Source: Boesenbergia rotunda | Lineage: Eukaryota; Streptophyta; Magnoliopsida; Zingiberales; Zingiberaceae | Direction: 5' to 3' | Assembly: GCA_024364735.1 (NCBI GenBank) | Contig: JAGFNQ010008734.1 | Location: forward strand, 248,001 to 312,000 | DNA length: 64,000 nt | Shown: piece after piece, positions 43,666 to 55,655 of the stretch | Layout of the letters: each line of letters opens with the position of its first letter | How positions within the stretch are numbered: the stretch's first letter is position 1 | Notes under the pieces: model-generated | Told to the model about the DNA's origin: nothing | Seen by the model: the letters and a program-made list of their open reading frames with translations, nothing else | Databases searched by the model: none | Translations under genes and position numbers: made by a program

Positions 43666-44687
43666 TGTTGGTGCAATCTTGCTCCAAGTAATTATGGTTT
43701 TCATGTTTGGCTAAACAAGTTTAAGTGAGGCAATGTTTTGTGTTCTAACTTGTGTGCTTTGAGTAAGCAGGAAAGTCCAGGTGGAAGACTTGGCAAGGGA
43801 AGTCCAAGAAGAGAGTCTTGGCAAAGGAAGTCCCGGAGGTGTGACCTCTTGGCAAAAGGGAGACTTAGTATGACGAAGCCGATGGAAACACTTCAAGCAA
43901 GTGCAAGGATGAGGAGTCGTGGACTCGGAAGCATCCAAGAGAGGCACAAGGCTTGTGGAAGGTGTTTGAAGGCGTGAGTCAAGAGTAAGGGATGAAAAGG
44001 GAAGCTGAAATGTGATTTCTCAGCTTCATCAGTCGACTGGTAAGTTACCAGTCGACTGGGACCACAACACACAGAGAATCGGGTCGACCCAAGGAGGGTC
44101 GACCAGTCGACTGCCAGTCGACTGGAATTGGTTCCAGTCGACTGGCTCCAGTCGACTGGTCCTGTACCAGTCGACTGGAGGTCGACCGTTGCGAAGGCGG
44201 CTGAGGCATTCATTGCATATTTTGTAGCCGTTGAAGCCTACCAGTCGACTGGTAAGTGAGCAGTCGACTGGAGTCGCGGACGAAGATATAAAACCTAGTG
44301 TTTTATCTTGGAGAAAGAGAGGGCTTTCCTTGGGGACGAAGGGTGTGATCATTTTAGAGCTCTCCAAGCTTCACAACTCTCTCAATCTCCTCCTCCAAGC
44401 TTTCATTTCATTTGTAAGAGGAGGGAGATCATTGTGTTAGGGTTTCTCCACCTTCAAGTGTGATCTTGAGAAGGAGAAGTTCATAGTGAAGGGTTTTGTG
44501 TGGTGTGTGTGGATCCTTGGATTAGTCACCTTGAAGAGGTGAATACCAAGTAAAATCAGTGAGTTAGTAATGATTTCTTTCCTACCTTCATATTTCTATT
44601 TGTATTGCTTCCGCTAACATGTTTGTAGGAAAGAAAAATCGAAAGATAGCTATTCACCCCCCTCTAGCTAGGGCAAAGATCCTAACA
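43666..44687 (+). mobile_element. LTR2 of the gag-only SIRE-like element
   Basis: 1,022 bp, TGTTGGTGCAATC to GATCCTAACA, nearly identical to LTR1. It is followed directly by TTTTCAACTCG, the start of the duplicated host segment. Confidence 0.9.
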
Positions 44688-45745
44688 TTTTCAACTCGTT
44701 TTAAATCCCTCGGATTACTCGTAGTGCGTGTGATTAAATAGGCTTTCGATTTATGTTGGCCGTCTATAATTAAGTAATTATAGAACGATCATGAGTGGCA
44801 CCTAGTAGTACATCATGATCCCCAATTAATCGAAAGATCAACGGTTTGACCTCAGAAGAAATTATTCTGAAACCCTTCAGCTGCTCTAATGAATCGTGCC
44901 CCATTCCCTTCACCACCTTATACCCACTTTGTTCAGGACACGGTCAATGGTGTCAGTCCCCACTAGGCTGACTACGTCACACCTAGCCCAAGTAATGTCT
45001 TACTCGTCCTTTGGATTTCTAATTACTCTCATGTATTTTAGAGACTCTCACTCTAAACATGATATGCTCTGGCTAGAGGCTTTGAGTAATAATCCGACGA
45101 TAGGCCTGGGTATACATCTCCTCGCAAGGAGTGGTGAATCCTTTGTAGGCTGTTCAAACATCTTCGGGCACTTCGGCTTATACCCGATCATCCTGGGTCC
45201 ACACCTCCTTGGAGATGCTTGCTTAAGATGTCAAAGTATAAGTCTCTATGACCAAGATGACTTGAACACCGCAAGTCAAAGGAACATCGCACTTAAGCCG
45301 CAGTAAGATTTTCATTGACATATCTACATGTAGATTCCCATATGAAGTCTTACAGCTAGTCACTCCAATGAACTAATTCCCTTAACTAGCATCCATGTTT
45401 ATCTCCGGACATCCCAATGTCACCAGCCAGTGAGAATCAGCTGAATAGAGAATAACCCATGCTAGTCTCAACAGAACTGATAATGTCTGTATTTATCAAT
45501 TCATTGACTAGGGATATTTCTAACACTTCACATTTGTACATTTAGAGATAATCACTAGTTGTGATCCCATCACAAATTCTCTTATGCTGTGAACTGTATG
45601 GCGGACATTCAGTAGATGAGTTTAAGATCCCAATCAAATACACAAACATGTATACTCAAATAGTGAATTATCATTTATTGAAATAAATGTTTACAATCAT
45701 AAGGCGATTGCCTTAGGACACTTCTCTCATATCACTAACAGGCCT

Positions 45746-46470
45746 GACCATTACTCTGGGGGTATGCCACGGAAGTGAAGGCCTGCTTGATCCCAAATTC
45801 CTTGCACCAATTTCTGATTATCCGACCTTGAAACTGCTGACCATTGTCTGATACCAGCTTATGAGGTATGTCATACCGGCACAAAATATTCTGCCAAAGG
45901 AATTTCTTCACTGCTTGTTCGGTGATCCGGGCCAGGGCTTCTGCTTCGACCCACTTGGAGAAGTAGTCCACTGCCACCAACAGGAATTTCTTCTGGCCTG
46001 CTGCCCTGGGAAAGGGTCCCACTATATCCATGCCCTACTGATCAAAGGGACATGATACAATGGACGTTCGCAACATCTCAACTGGTCGGTGCGACAGATT
46101 CTGATACTTCTGATAAGAAAGGCAGGAAAGAGCCATCTTCTCTGCATCCTTTTGAAGGGTCGGCCAAAAGTAACCGGCCAGCAGGACCTTCCGAGCCATG
46201 GACCGACCTCCTGAATGATTTCCGCAGCACCCCAAATGTACTTCTCTGAGCACATAGTCCGCGTCCTCCTTTCCGAGGCATCTGCACAATGGTCAGGAAA
46301 AAGCTCGCTTGTATAATGTATCCCCTATCAGAGTGAACCGGGCCGCTCTGATCTTTTGTATCCGAGCTTGCTCGGGGCTGTCCGGAAGAGTTCCTTCTTT
46401 CAGATAGGCGATGAATGGAGCTCTCCAGTCCCCCTCTATCTCCATTTCTGCTTCCCTCTCAACCTGAGCC
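45746..46470 (-). pseudogene. Integrase N-terminal and core part of the Tat element
   Basis: The minus-strand frame includes the His/Cys zinc-binding start (CLGKEDADYVLREVHLGCCG), then MDIVGPFP, a VDYFSKWVEAEAL core with the first catalytic Asp and VSDNGQQFQG with the second. It ends at YPQSNGQA, where the nested LTR interrupts it. A TAG (after DQ, about 46032) and a TGA (about 46290) sit where Gln and Arg are expected. Confidence 0.85.
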
Positions 46471-47222
46471 ACCAGCATGACCTGAGGTGAAGGCTTGGGG
46501 AAGACCCATGGACGGACAGAGCTAACCAGCCTAACTAACTCATCCGCCTTGGCATTGTCCGCTCGGGGGATCTGTGTAATCTGGACTTCTTGAAATTCTG
46601 CCTGTAACTGCTAATATACCTCTACATAAGCCTTTAGCCTCTCGTCATTCACTTCGAACCGCCCGGCCACCTGTTGAGTCACTAACTGAGAATCAGAATG
46701 TAGGATGACCCGAGTGGCCCCGACCTGTCTGGCTGCTTAGAGGCCTGCCAAGAGGGCTTCGTATTCCGCTTGATTATTGGTAGCAGGATACTCTAGGTGC
46801 ACGGCCAGATGAATAGGGTCTCCCTTAGGAGACATCAATAAGATTCCCACACCACTTCCTGCCCGAGTGGCTGACCCATCCACATATATTTTCCAGACCT
46901 CCTCCTCTTTTTCTGTATGAAGTTCACTTAGGAAATCTACCAAGCCCTGGGCTTTGATTGCGGTTCTGGGCTGGTACTGAATATCATATTCGCTCAATTC
47001 AGTTGTCCATTTGACCATCCGACCTGAGACTTCAGGGTTGATCAAGACCTTTCCGAGTGTGCTATTGGCCAGCACTCAGATAGGATGTGCCAGAAAGTAG
47101 GGTCGCAGTCGCCAAGCCATCAACACAAGGACATAAGCTAACATCTCGAGCGTAGTGTACCTACACTCGGTTTCTTTAAGTAGATGCCCAAAGAAATAGA
47201 CCGGTTGTTGCTCGGTCTCTTT
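46471..47222 (-). pseudogene. RNase H and second (archaeal-type) RNase H of the Tat element
   Basis: The segment just after RT keeps remnants of the first RNase H (PVYFFGH, ETECRYTTLE). The 46737-47075 frame ends the connection and contains the second RNase H start, VWKIYVDGSATRAGSGVGI, then NNQAEYEALLAGL. The catalytic continuation (HSDSQLV, about 46690) lies beyond a TAA. Presence of two RNase H domains is a Tat-clade trait. In-frame stops at about 47222, 47070, 46738 and 46615 are all at expected Gln or Arg codons. Confidence 0.75.
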
Positions 47223-48125
47223 CTAGGTTACAAGCACAGCACTCACAGCTCCTCCAGTAGCAGATAAATAAGCATACAATGGTTCTCCTTCCTCTGGTTT
47301 GGCTAGCACTGGCAGACTGACCAAGTAGGCTTTCAATTCTTCGAAAGCTCGGTCGCACTCAGCATCCCACTGGAACTTGGAGGCCTTGCGCAGGATCTTG
47401 AAGAACGGCAGACTTCTGTCAGCCGACCGGGAGATAAATCGGGATAAGGCCGTGATCCTCCCGGTCAAGCGCTGAACTTCCCTTAAGTTCCTTGGCGGCG
47501 GCATGTCTAGCAGCGCTTTCACTTTACCCGGATTGGCTTCTATTCCTCGCTCGGTCAAGATGTAGCCCAGGAATTTCCCACTTTTGGCTCCGAACAGACA
47601 TTTTGCAGGATTGAGTTTGAGGCCATACCTTCGAAGGGTGCAGCAGGTTTCCCGTACATCGGCTATGAGGTCGGCAGCTTGGGAGGACATGATGAGAATG
47701 TCATCTACGTATACTTCTACGTTTCTCCCGAGCTGCTTCTTAAAAACTTTATTCATCAGCCTTTGATAAGTTGCCCCAGTATTTTTGAGTCCGAAGGGCA
47801 TAACTGTGTAGCAATAGGTGCCTTCGGCCGTGACAAAACTGACCTTCTCTTGATCTTCTAAGGCTAAGGGCACTTGATGGTATCCCTGGTAAGCATCCAA
47901 CATGCAGATGAGTTCATTCCCGGTGGTAGAGTCTACCATCTGATCTATCCGGGGGAGCGGGTAGCAGTCCTTAGGGCAAGCTTTATTGAGATCCCTGAAG
48001 TCAATACAGACCCTCCACTTGTCACCCGGCTTGGAGACCAGTACCACATTGGCCAGCCAGGCCGGGAATTGGACTTCTCGGACGTGCCCAGCTTCCAGCA
48101 GTCTCTCCACCTCGGCCTGAATGAT
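47223..48125 (-). pseudogene. Reverse transcriptase of the Tat element
   Basis: Open minus-strand frame with the standard RT order: VVLVSKPGDKWRVCIDFRDL, NKACPKDCYPLPRID, LDAYQGYHQ, MPFGLKNTGATYQRLMN and the catalytic YVDD (about residue 135), then the thumb LTERGIEANPGK and FQWDAECDRAFEELK. Only the flanking TAG codons separate it from protease and RNase H. RT copies element RNA into DNA within the particle. Confidence 0.92.
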
Positions 48126-50341
48126 CTTGTTCTATTCGGGGCTGAAATCTCTTTTCTTCTGCTTGACAGGTCGGGCATCAGGGTATACGTGCAGCTTGTG
48201 CTTCATTATCTCTGGTCTGACCCCTTTAAGATCTTGTTGGGACCAGGCAAACACATCTCGATTCTGAGTCAGACATTCTATCAGCTGTTGTCTGAGGTCG
48301 GGCGGTAGTCCGGGAGCTATCTTCACTTTAGTTTCTTCTTCGTTGGGCAAGAGCTGAACCTCTTCCTTTTCCTCTATCAGATCAGCCCAAGGAGAGGGTT
48401 GAGAAGATTGCACCATGTTGCAATTAGTCGGCGCTGCTCGAAAGGACTTACTAACCTCCACTCGGACATCGTCCACATAGCATCGACGTGCTACTTTTTG
48501 GTCTCCTTTAGCCTCTCCGACTTGGTCGTCCACTGGGAATTTGACCTTCAAGTAGAAAGTGGACACCACGGCTCGGAACTCGTTCAATACCGGTCTGCCC
48601 AGGATGGCATTGTAGGCTGAGGGGGCGTCCACTACCAGGAAGGTAGACCACCTGGTCCTTCTCAAGGGTTCTTCGCCGAGTGATATGGCCAGCTTAATCT
48701 GGCCCAAGGGCTGGACTTCATTCCCCGTGAATCCAAACAGAGGCGTGGCCACGGGTCGGAGCTCAGTAGTTTCAATCTGTAATTGCTCGAAAGCTTTTAA
48801 GTACAAGATGTTTACCGAACTCCCCGTATCCACAATGGTTCTATGAATCTGGTAATTAGCTATGATCACCGTGATGACCAGGGCATCATCATGAGGTACT
48901 TCTATTCCCTGTAAGTCTGAAGGACCAAAACTGATTTGTGGTCGTTGGGCTTGCGTTGAGCTGCAGCCCACCTGGTAAATGTCTAAACATCGGGCTTGTG
49001 ATTTTCGACCTCTATTGGAATCTCCATAGGTGGGACCTCCAGAGATCACGTGGATGGCCCCGTGTACCGCATTCTGTTGATTAGCTCGCTCTTCACTGGT
49101 CTTCCCTTGCTCGATGGGGTCGGGGGTCTGGAACAACTGCCTGGCTGCAGAGGCGGTCGGTCGGGCCAAGGACTCGGATTGGCTAGGCGATGTTCTTCCC
49201 CGACCTCGACCACCTCCTTGGTGAGCTCCTCTTGGGCTTCCTCGGCCGGCGCGACCCCGACCTCTGCCAGCCTGCCAGCAGTCTTGAAGGTCATGCGTAT
49301 GGCTATTATGGAAGGAACAGTAGGGCTGCCATCTGGAAGGGATGCAACCCTGGGCTACTTGCTGAACTATTCCCCTCTCGACCCCTGGTCGATGTCCCAT
49401 AGCTCTGGGGCTCCTGAGAGGTCCCCCGGGAGGTGCATTTCTTTGATGTTGCTGAGGATTCTCGGGCACGGGTCTGACCTCCGGCCGCCTAGCGACTTGT
49501 GCTTCTTCAACGTCTACGTATTTACTGGCTTTCCCCAAAAGGCTTTCAAAGTCCTTCGGAGGTTTTCGGATCAAGGATTTAAAGAACTCGCCTTCTTGTA
49601 AGCCCTGCGCGAAAGCACTGACTAACACCTCGGGTGTAGCGGTGGGCACATCCAGAGCGACTTGATTGAATCTCTTGATGTAGGCTTTTAGGACTCCTCG
49701 GAGCCTTGCTTCATGGTAAACAGGTTTAAGCTAGTCTTGTGATGTCTTTTGCTACTGGCAAAATGCTACAGGAATAGCCTTTTGAAATCAGAGAAGTCCT
49801 TGATCGATCCTTCTGGGAGTCTGTCAAACCATCGCTGGGCAGGTCCTGCCAAGGTGGTCAGGAAGGCCCGACATTTAACACTATCAGGGTATTGATGTAA
49901 CATTGCCGCGTTCTCAAATTTCTTTAAATGCTCTTCCGGGTCAGTCGCTCCTCCGTACTCAGGGATGGAGAAGAGTCGGAAACGTTTGGGAAGTGGCTCT
50001 TGTAAGATGTGGTGAGCGAAGGGGAACCCCGTTTGGTCACCCAGGGCCTGGCTGAGGGGAGCCTTGCCTTTGTCGGCTCGTGCCCGACTGGAGGAAGCTT
50101 CGTGGGGATCAGATTGTCCTGCTCCCTCGGCTGGTCCGAACAGAGCTGGATGAAAGTGAGGGCTATCACCCTGCCGGGCTCCTCCTTCGGTGCCCACGCG
50201 GGCAGTCTGCTCGGCCGGGCCTGCTTGAGCGGGCCGGGAAGCTGCTCGCTGTGCCTCCGCCAACTTCCTGGCCTTGGCTTCTACTAGCAGGTCGAGGTCT
50301 TCTTGTGAAAGCATTACGGCCACCCAGTTAGAATCACTCAT
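48126..50341 (-). pseudogene. Gag and aspartic protease of the Tat element
   Basis: Gag starts at ATG 50341 (MSDSNWVAVMLSQEDLDLL), shortly after the PBS. The retrotransposon-Gag domain is recognisable (PEEHLKKFENAAMLHQYPDS, WFDRLPEGSI). A TAG at 49766-49768 and a one-base deletion near 49697 break the frame. It resumes at 49649 and runs through an Arg/Gly-rich tail to the protease, whose active site IVDTGSSVNILY is intact, and on to 48132. The rest of the protease resembles Tat enzymes. Confidence 0.88.
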
Positions 50342-50361
50342 CTTCAGCTTTCGATCAGGCG

Positions 50362-51303
50362 AGATTCCCACAGACGGCGCCAAATTTGATCCTGTCGACA
50401 AGCGAAGACCGGTTCTCACTCGGATGACTCGGTCTGACCAAGATGACCCGGTCTGTTGTTGCTCGAAGTATGGCTCAGGCCCAAATGGGGGTCGGGTTCG
50501 AATCACTCGGGTCGGACTAGATCGGAACTCACAAAGTAGTGGCGTGGTTGCAAAGTGGTAGCGCCTCTCCTTCTGAAGCTCAAATGGGGTTTATATAGGT
50601 GGAAGAAAGGGTCTTCCCACGTGCGAATTGTCATGTCTCATTAAGGATCCGTCAGGGATTAGGCTAAGTAATTGGCTATCTTAACGGCGGGGTGAGACTG
50701 ACACAGCCGTCTGACAGTCTGTAAACCTGTCCTTTCCTGACCTTGATTAATGCTCGGCGGCTATGTCAGGTAATGATTGCGTTCAACATCTTTTCCCCTT
50801 GATGCCGAATCCTGACAGATCTGACCTCTTAGTGTCTGAGCTTTGGCATCCGACCCGAGGTCACTCAGTTCTAGCTTCCGACCTCTTGAGGTCCGAGCTC
50901 TTGCTCCCGACCTCCTGACGTCTGAGCTCCCGCACCCGACCTGAGGTTATCGAGCTCTAGTCCCGACCTCCTGGTGTCTGAGCTCCCGCACCCGATCTGA
51001 GGTCATCGAGCTCTAGTCCAGACCTCCTGGTGTCTGAGCTCTTGCTCCCGACTCCTTGAGGTCCGAGCTCTTTCTCCCGACTTCTTGAGGTCCGAGCTCT
51101 TTCTCCCAACCTCCTGGTGTCTGAGCTCCCGCACCCGATCTGAGGTCATCGAGCTCTAGTCCAGACCTGTCGGTGTTCTGTCTACGCCTTCGACCCGGCC
51201 CGTGAATTCGGGCAAGATCCGGCCTGACCCGTCCCGACCGAGTCCTACTGGGCTGACTCCGACCGGGCCCTCCATTTTCCTAAAAAACCACTTACGTGGA
51301 TCA
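50362..51303 (-). mobile_element. 5' LTR of the Tat element and primer-binding site
   Basis: LTR 50387-51303 (917 bp) has TGATCC...GGATCA ends. Three bases inside on the minus strand lies the primer-binding site TGGCGCCGTCTGTGGGAA (complement of about 50365-50382), a typical gypsy tRNA site. The LTR contains GGTTTATATAGG (50589-50600) and the same CTCCCGACCT/GAGCTC repeats as the 3' LTR. Confidence 0.9.
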
Positions 51304-51308
51304 AGTCT

Positions 51309-52859
51309 CTTATAATGTGCAACGGAATGATAATTAATCATGGATTTATAATTTAATCATTAACTATAATAAATTTATAAATTTTTTTTCAAATACGACG
51401 TACAACCGCGGGATGTTTGGCTTCTAAATAGCTCGCCGCTGGTGCTTTCCAATTTACTCTGGCAACTAGTGAAAATTTTTCGTTTCGACGTTCAACCTGA
51501 TTAATAATTTTTTTCTTTTCAATTTAACGGAGAAAATGAAAAACAAAACAAATGAAAATATGAGGAGGAAGATGAAAGTCATGAAACCCATGAGTTAAGG
51601 TTCTGAGTCGTCTTCTTCTTGTGTGTGTGTGTTTACTCATCTCATCCTCTGAGCTTTTACATTGTTCGTTCGTTTGAAGAAGAGGAAGAAAACCAAGTTG
51701 TTTGTTTTTATAAACTGATACTGATGCATAGTAAAGAAAGCTTATCCGTATAAGTAAATAAATAAACAAACATTCAAAATCAAACTCATTAATAAACAAC
51801 TAAATAAGTTTTGTAAACCAATAAATAAATAAATTTCCTCGGGCCGGTTAGGTACCAAATTTACTTATTGCTATCTAATTTTGAAGCCAGCCACTGTTTG
51901 AAATAAATTCCATCATCTATTGCAGCATAAATATAAAAGATTCAAACAAGTTTAAATTTGAGAGCACGATAACACCTAAAAGAATTAAATTTAAATTTGT
52001 AAACCGAGTCAAATTCAAAAAACTATTTCAACCATTTAATTCATTTTATATTCGGCTCGCAACGGGAGGGTGTTACGGTTAAGAGCACCGAAGTTCGGTC
52101 TTTTGTTGGGGCATGCATTGATGTTCAATTTGATGAAAAACCTGAGCTAGCAGCCTCGGTCCAAAGTACCCACAAGTAAGGGTGGAGCCAGCTAGCTAAT
52201 CTACCTGCCTACCGGGTTAATTATCACGAGCTGATCTCAAGGTTGTCTTCCTCTCTTTCTCGTATTCTTCCTCTCTTTTTGGTCTTAGGCACCTTACCTC
52301 ACCAGTAAAATCATGATTTATTCCCTCTAAATATTTGTGGAGCTAGGAACAGGGACTACTAAAATGACAGTTTCACCTTTTGCATCGTATTCTTCCTCTC
52401 TCCCGTCACTATAATCTTCTTCTCAACGTGGTCGACCCTCAGGCTAAAGTCCGAATGAGCTATAACGTGGCTAGAGCCCACGAGTAGACAGCGAAGGATG
52501 CGAAAGTCGGCTACTAATGTACTACCGTGAGACGTGAGTGTTTTGGAATGTACTTAATGGATGAATGGCTATCAACCTTCTAAGAATAATAAGAAGAAGC
52601 ATTAACAAAAAGTAGAAATGGCATGGTTAATTATTTGTATACAGTTTGCATGTGTTTTTAATTAAAGTGTTATGTCATTCACATGATATTGTTGAAATTT
52701 ACCATAATTATTTTCAAAGCTGACACAGTTAGCGGTCAAGCATGGCTTATTATTTTGCCTGCATGATGGATTGATGGTTAGCATGTATAATATTTGTTTC
52801 GGAAGTTAACGATATAGATAATAGGTCTCTATGATATAGTCTTGGGTGATGATGAGGGA
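51309..52859. other. Unassigned DNA
   Basis: AT-rich with GT and CT simple-sequence patches (for example 51618-51635). No coding sequence, RNA gene or complete mobile element was recognised. Confidence 0.4.
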
Positions 52860-53695
52860 TGTCTGAGTATGCGAGATTAACATAAACGTTAAAGGGATAC
52901 ACCGGAAGGAGTTCCGGCGAAATCCTCTCCAACGCTCAAGTCGAAAACCCTTCAAAATAGGAGGAAAGCGAGAAAGTAAGTAGTGTACAGAGTCCAAAGA
53001 ATCTAGCCCCTTACCTGGGTGCCTCAACATCTTATACAGTCGTCGTCCCTCTCCTTCATGCACTAAAATGTTATTGTGACCATCTCCCTTGTTTCCATGC
53101 GTTATGGGTCGTAACCGCCTACCAGCTATCATACAAAAAGGTGGGTGCTAGTAACTGCTGCTGTGCATATTATGCTTATCATTATCATTATGCGTTACAG
53201 ATCATAACCGCTTACCAGCTGTCATACGTAGGGGGTGCTGGTAACTGCTGCATGCAGCGCATATTAAATTTACCATTATCATTTCAAGTTGTTCTATCTT
53301 TTTGTCACTAACACTCTGGCAGTACTCTAAAGGTGTTTAAGGACTTCATGAATGGGATCCTGAGTGATAGGCCAACCAAGACCTAGGACTCGACTGAGCT
53401 TCTCTCCCAAAATGGACTCCCCGAGACGGCCTCGGGCACTTCTCTCTCAAGCCGGACACAAGCACTTATCTTCCGAGTTGGACTCGACCTCGCTCTCCCA
53501 AGATGAACTTGGGCACTTATCTCCCGAGTTAGACTTGGGCACTTATCTCTCGAGTTGGACTCAGACACTTATCTCCCAAGTTAAACTTGGGCCCCGCTCT
53601 CTCGAGATAGACTCGGGCGCTTCTCTCCCTGCTATTGTTGTCACACCACGTAGCCTCCACGAGCACGTGTCTGCCACTGGCTAATATCCCAATCA
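52860..53695 (-). mobile_element. LTR of a second, decayed Tat-like element
   Basis: The right edge AATCA at 53695 is followed by CAAGCC...CTAATCGAAGGA, matching the PPT side of the first Tat element (31001-31035). The 52870-52950 part matches the LTR fragment at 1785-1870. The left end is not fixed. A tandem repeat of about 27 bp (GGGCACTTATCTCCCGAGTT type, about eight copies) fills 53420-53640. Confidence 0.55.
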
Positions 53696-54336
53696 CAAGC
53701 CCCCGTTAACTCTAATCGAAGGAAGTTTGTCTGACTAATTGGACTTGTGGTGCTTTGGGAGAGAGAAGTATGAATAAGAAATGGTGTCAGTATTTTTTTT
53801 AACATTAATTATTCAAGGATCCGAGGAACCGAAATATTCATGACGAGAGCCATTTAAATTAACCCCAAAAATTTCACGAGTTCCGATGCGCTATGATTGC
53901 TGGCTGTCAAACACTTATTAAGAGTGCATGGTTGTTGTCAACCACTCACTAAGAGCGCATGAGACATATTAATGACGGGATATCACCCTTGCAAATGGAG
54001 TGGCGCCATGCGACACGATCTCCTTGAAGCATCTTTTACTCGATGTACGGGGCAAGGCATGCTAACTTGCCGCTATAGTGATTCGTAAGCCTAAGAAATC
54101 CACAGTCGCTCTTCGACCACGTGTCCTGCATCGATTCATTCTATGCTATTTCGGTCTCCCTATAAAAGGGGGTGAGGAAATTACCATCTGCTCACTTGCA
54201 TCGCCGACAATCGAAACTTACAAACCTCATATATCTTCTTTCACCGAAGTCTTTTTTTCCTTGAAAGTTTTGTTAGGCTATCTCATCCTTGATCGTTCAG
54301 ACCTCTTCCTTAGTTTTCTCCCTTAGCCATCGAATC

Positions 54337-55650
54337 ATGGGAAAGAGTGGAAAAGAAGAAGGGAATAATGGAAAGAGTGGAAAGGGGGGAAGGGTTAAGG
54401 AAATAAAAGGGACAGGTCTACCAGCTATAATGGTATGAGGTCATATCCTCCAAAGTTAAGCCTGGAGTTTTGCAAACCATCTATGAAGCCTCCTCTAGGG
54501 TTTTACACCTTCTTCTTAGGCCAAATAGAGTTTGGTCTCCACTTTCCGATCCCCCCTTTCTTTATGTCTATATCCCAATACTTTGACATTCTTCGCCAAC
54601 AAATGACCCCGAATGTCTTTGCTCAAATGAGTGGGGCGTTCATTTTGTTCAAACTGTTTAGGATATATACCTCTGACTCTTCGCCCTTTCCATTATTTTT
54701 TCCTCCCAAACCTTGCGTCCAGAGGGGCCTTTAACTTCACGGCCCAAGCTGGCCATAAGTTCATAGGTGGCCTTTCGTCCTCGCATAAGGGATGGAAGGA
54801 AAGATTCTTTTTTATCAGACTTTCCGAGCACCCTTTTTCCCAACTCGCTGGTTAGACAAACTATCCCCTGTCCCGAAGCTAGGTGACTTTCAGTATGATC
54901 AGGGGTACCAGTGAGCCAAATGAATACTTACTGTGATAGAGGGGTTCTTGTACCGATCTGGGATTAACCCCAAGATTACCAACCTTGATCACGACCTTAG
55001 TAAGTTCTTTATCTTGTTAATACTTGTTTATACTAACTGATGTTTCTTTGACTTTTTACAGAAGCGACCATGCTCGCCCGATCAATGAACAAATTGGTCA
55101 AATGGGAGCTGGTTGAAGAAAAATCATTAACCCCCCCCCTCCCAGGAGACCCTCCTTCCGAATCAAATGGAGACTCCGAGAGGACTCATACTCAGGAGCC
55201 TCTCCCCGTGGAGTCACCAACTACTAGGGAGGCAAGCCCCTCCTCCACACTCGCAACTGTACAAGAGACCAGTGCTCCATCGGAACTAGTTACTCTTCCG
55301 GAAGCCGACCCAAATTGGGAAGCTAGTTCCCCGCCACCTAGGCGAAGACAGCTTCTCCTTCAAGCCGAGGAGGGGAGGAGACCGAACTACCAGCCAACCC
55401 CTAGAGGCAAGAACCAGCTCCCGTCCCTCGAAAGTATAAACTCCGATCAAGACGAGCCCATGCCACTGCCCCTAAAGACGACGAGGATATTATCTCCCTA
55501 TATAAACGTCGAAAGGGGTTGCCTCTGATTGCAGAGGGGCCCGAAAAGGAGTTCGTGCAACTGATTGAGCAGTTGAAAAGTCAACCCATCCTTCTTTCCC
55601 CAAGGGTCGCCAGTCGCAAGTCGCAAGGGCAAGACTGTTTGGTCTAAGAA
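54337..55650 (+). pseudogene. Decayed antisense ORF of the second Tat-like element
   Basis: A TATA-like CTATAAAAGGG at 54162-54172 precedes ATG 54337. The frame shifts near 54425, then 54435-54734 encodes FYTFFLGQIEFGLHFPIPPF, the same domain as the aORF at 31545. After another shift 54721-54855 gives SSHKGWKERFFFIRL, matching SNKGWKSHFF there. 55070-55528 is a Ser/Pro/Glu-rich part with no recognised domain. At least two frameshifts; homology stops near 55650. The gag-pol side is gone. Confidence 0.65.
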
Positions 55651-55655
55651 ACAAA

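Larger units (their letters stand above)
38219..44687 (+). mobile_element. Gag-only SIRE-like copia element in partial tandem arrangement
   Basis: The order is 3' internal part (38219-39540), LTR1 (39541-40548), PBS plus gag (40549-42342), a second 3' internal part (42343-43665) and LTR2 (43666-44687). The direct repeats 38219-40548 and 42343-44687 are nearly identical. PPTs (AAAAGGGGGAGAT) precede both LTRs. PBS AGTGGTATCAGAGC follows LTR1. There is no pol, so it is non-autonomous (TR-GAG-like). The 3' internal parts are AT-rich and noncoding with four CAGTCGACTG-type palindromes each (38855 and on; 42980 and on). Confidence 0.85.
36149..45745 (-). mobile_element. Copia solo LTR inserted in the Tat integrase, itself interrupted
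   Basis: Boundaries 36154 (TGTTGGGACC) and 45740 (CACTAACA), with GGCCT duplicated at 36149-36153 and 45741-45745. LTR sequence occupies 36154-38218 and 44688-45740 and matches the LTR at 56310-58552 along its length, so it is a solo LTR. It carries a GCGCCGGCCCTA motif three times (36658-36725). A SIRE-like element occupies 38219-44687. The 638 bp at 37581-38218 recur at 44688-45325. The AT-rich 36850-37380 part is LTR body with no gene. Confidence 0.88.
30100..51308 (-). mobile_element. Tat-lineage Ty3/gypsy retrotransposon, 21.2 kb including nested insertions
   Basis: The element is 30105-51303 with AGTCT duplications at 30100-30104 and 51304-51308. The minus-strand order is 5' LTR (50387-51303), PBS, gag-protease, RT, RNase H, second (archaeal-type) RNase H and integrase. 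The integrase is interrupted by a nested insertion at 36154-45740. Tandem repeats, an antisense ORF, a PPT next to 31006 and the 3' LTR (30105-31005) follow. Dual RNase H, a large 3' spacer with tandem repeats and an antisense extra ORF are hallmarks of the Tat clade. Many nonsense codons make it non-autonomous now. Confidence 0.92.
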
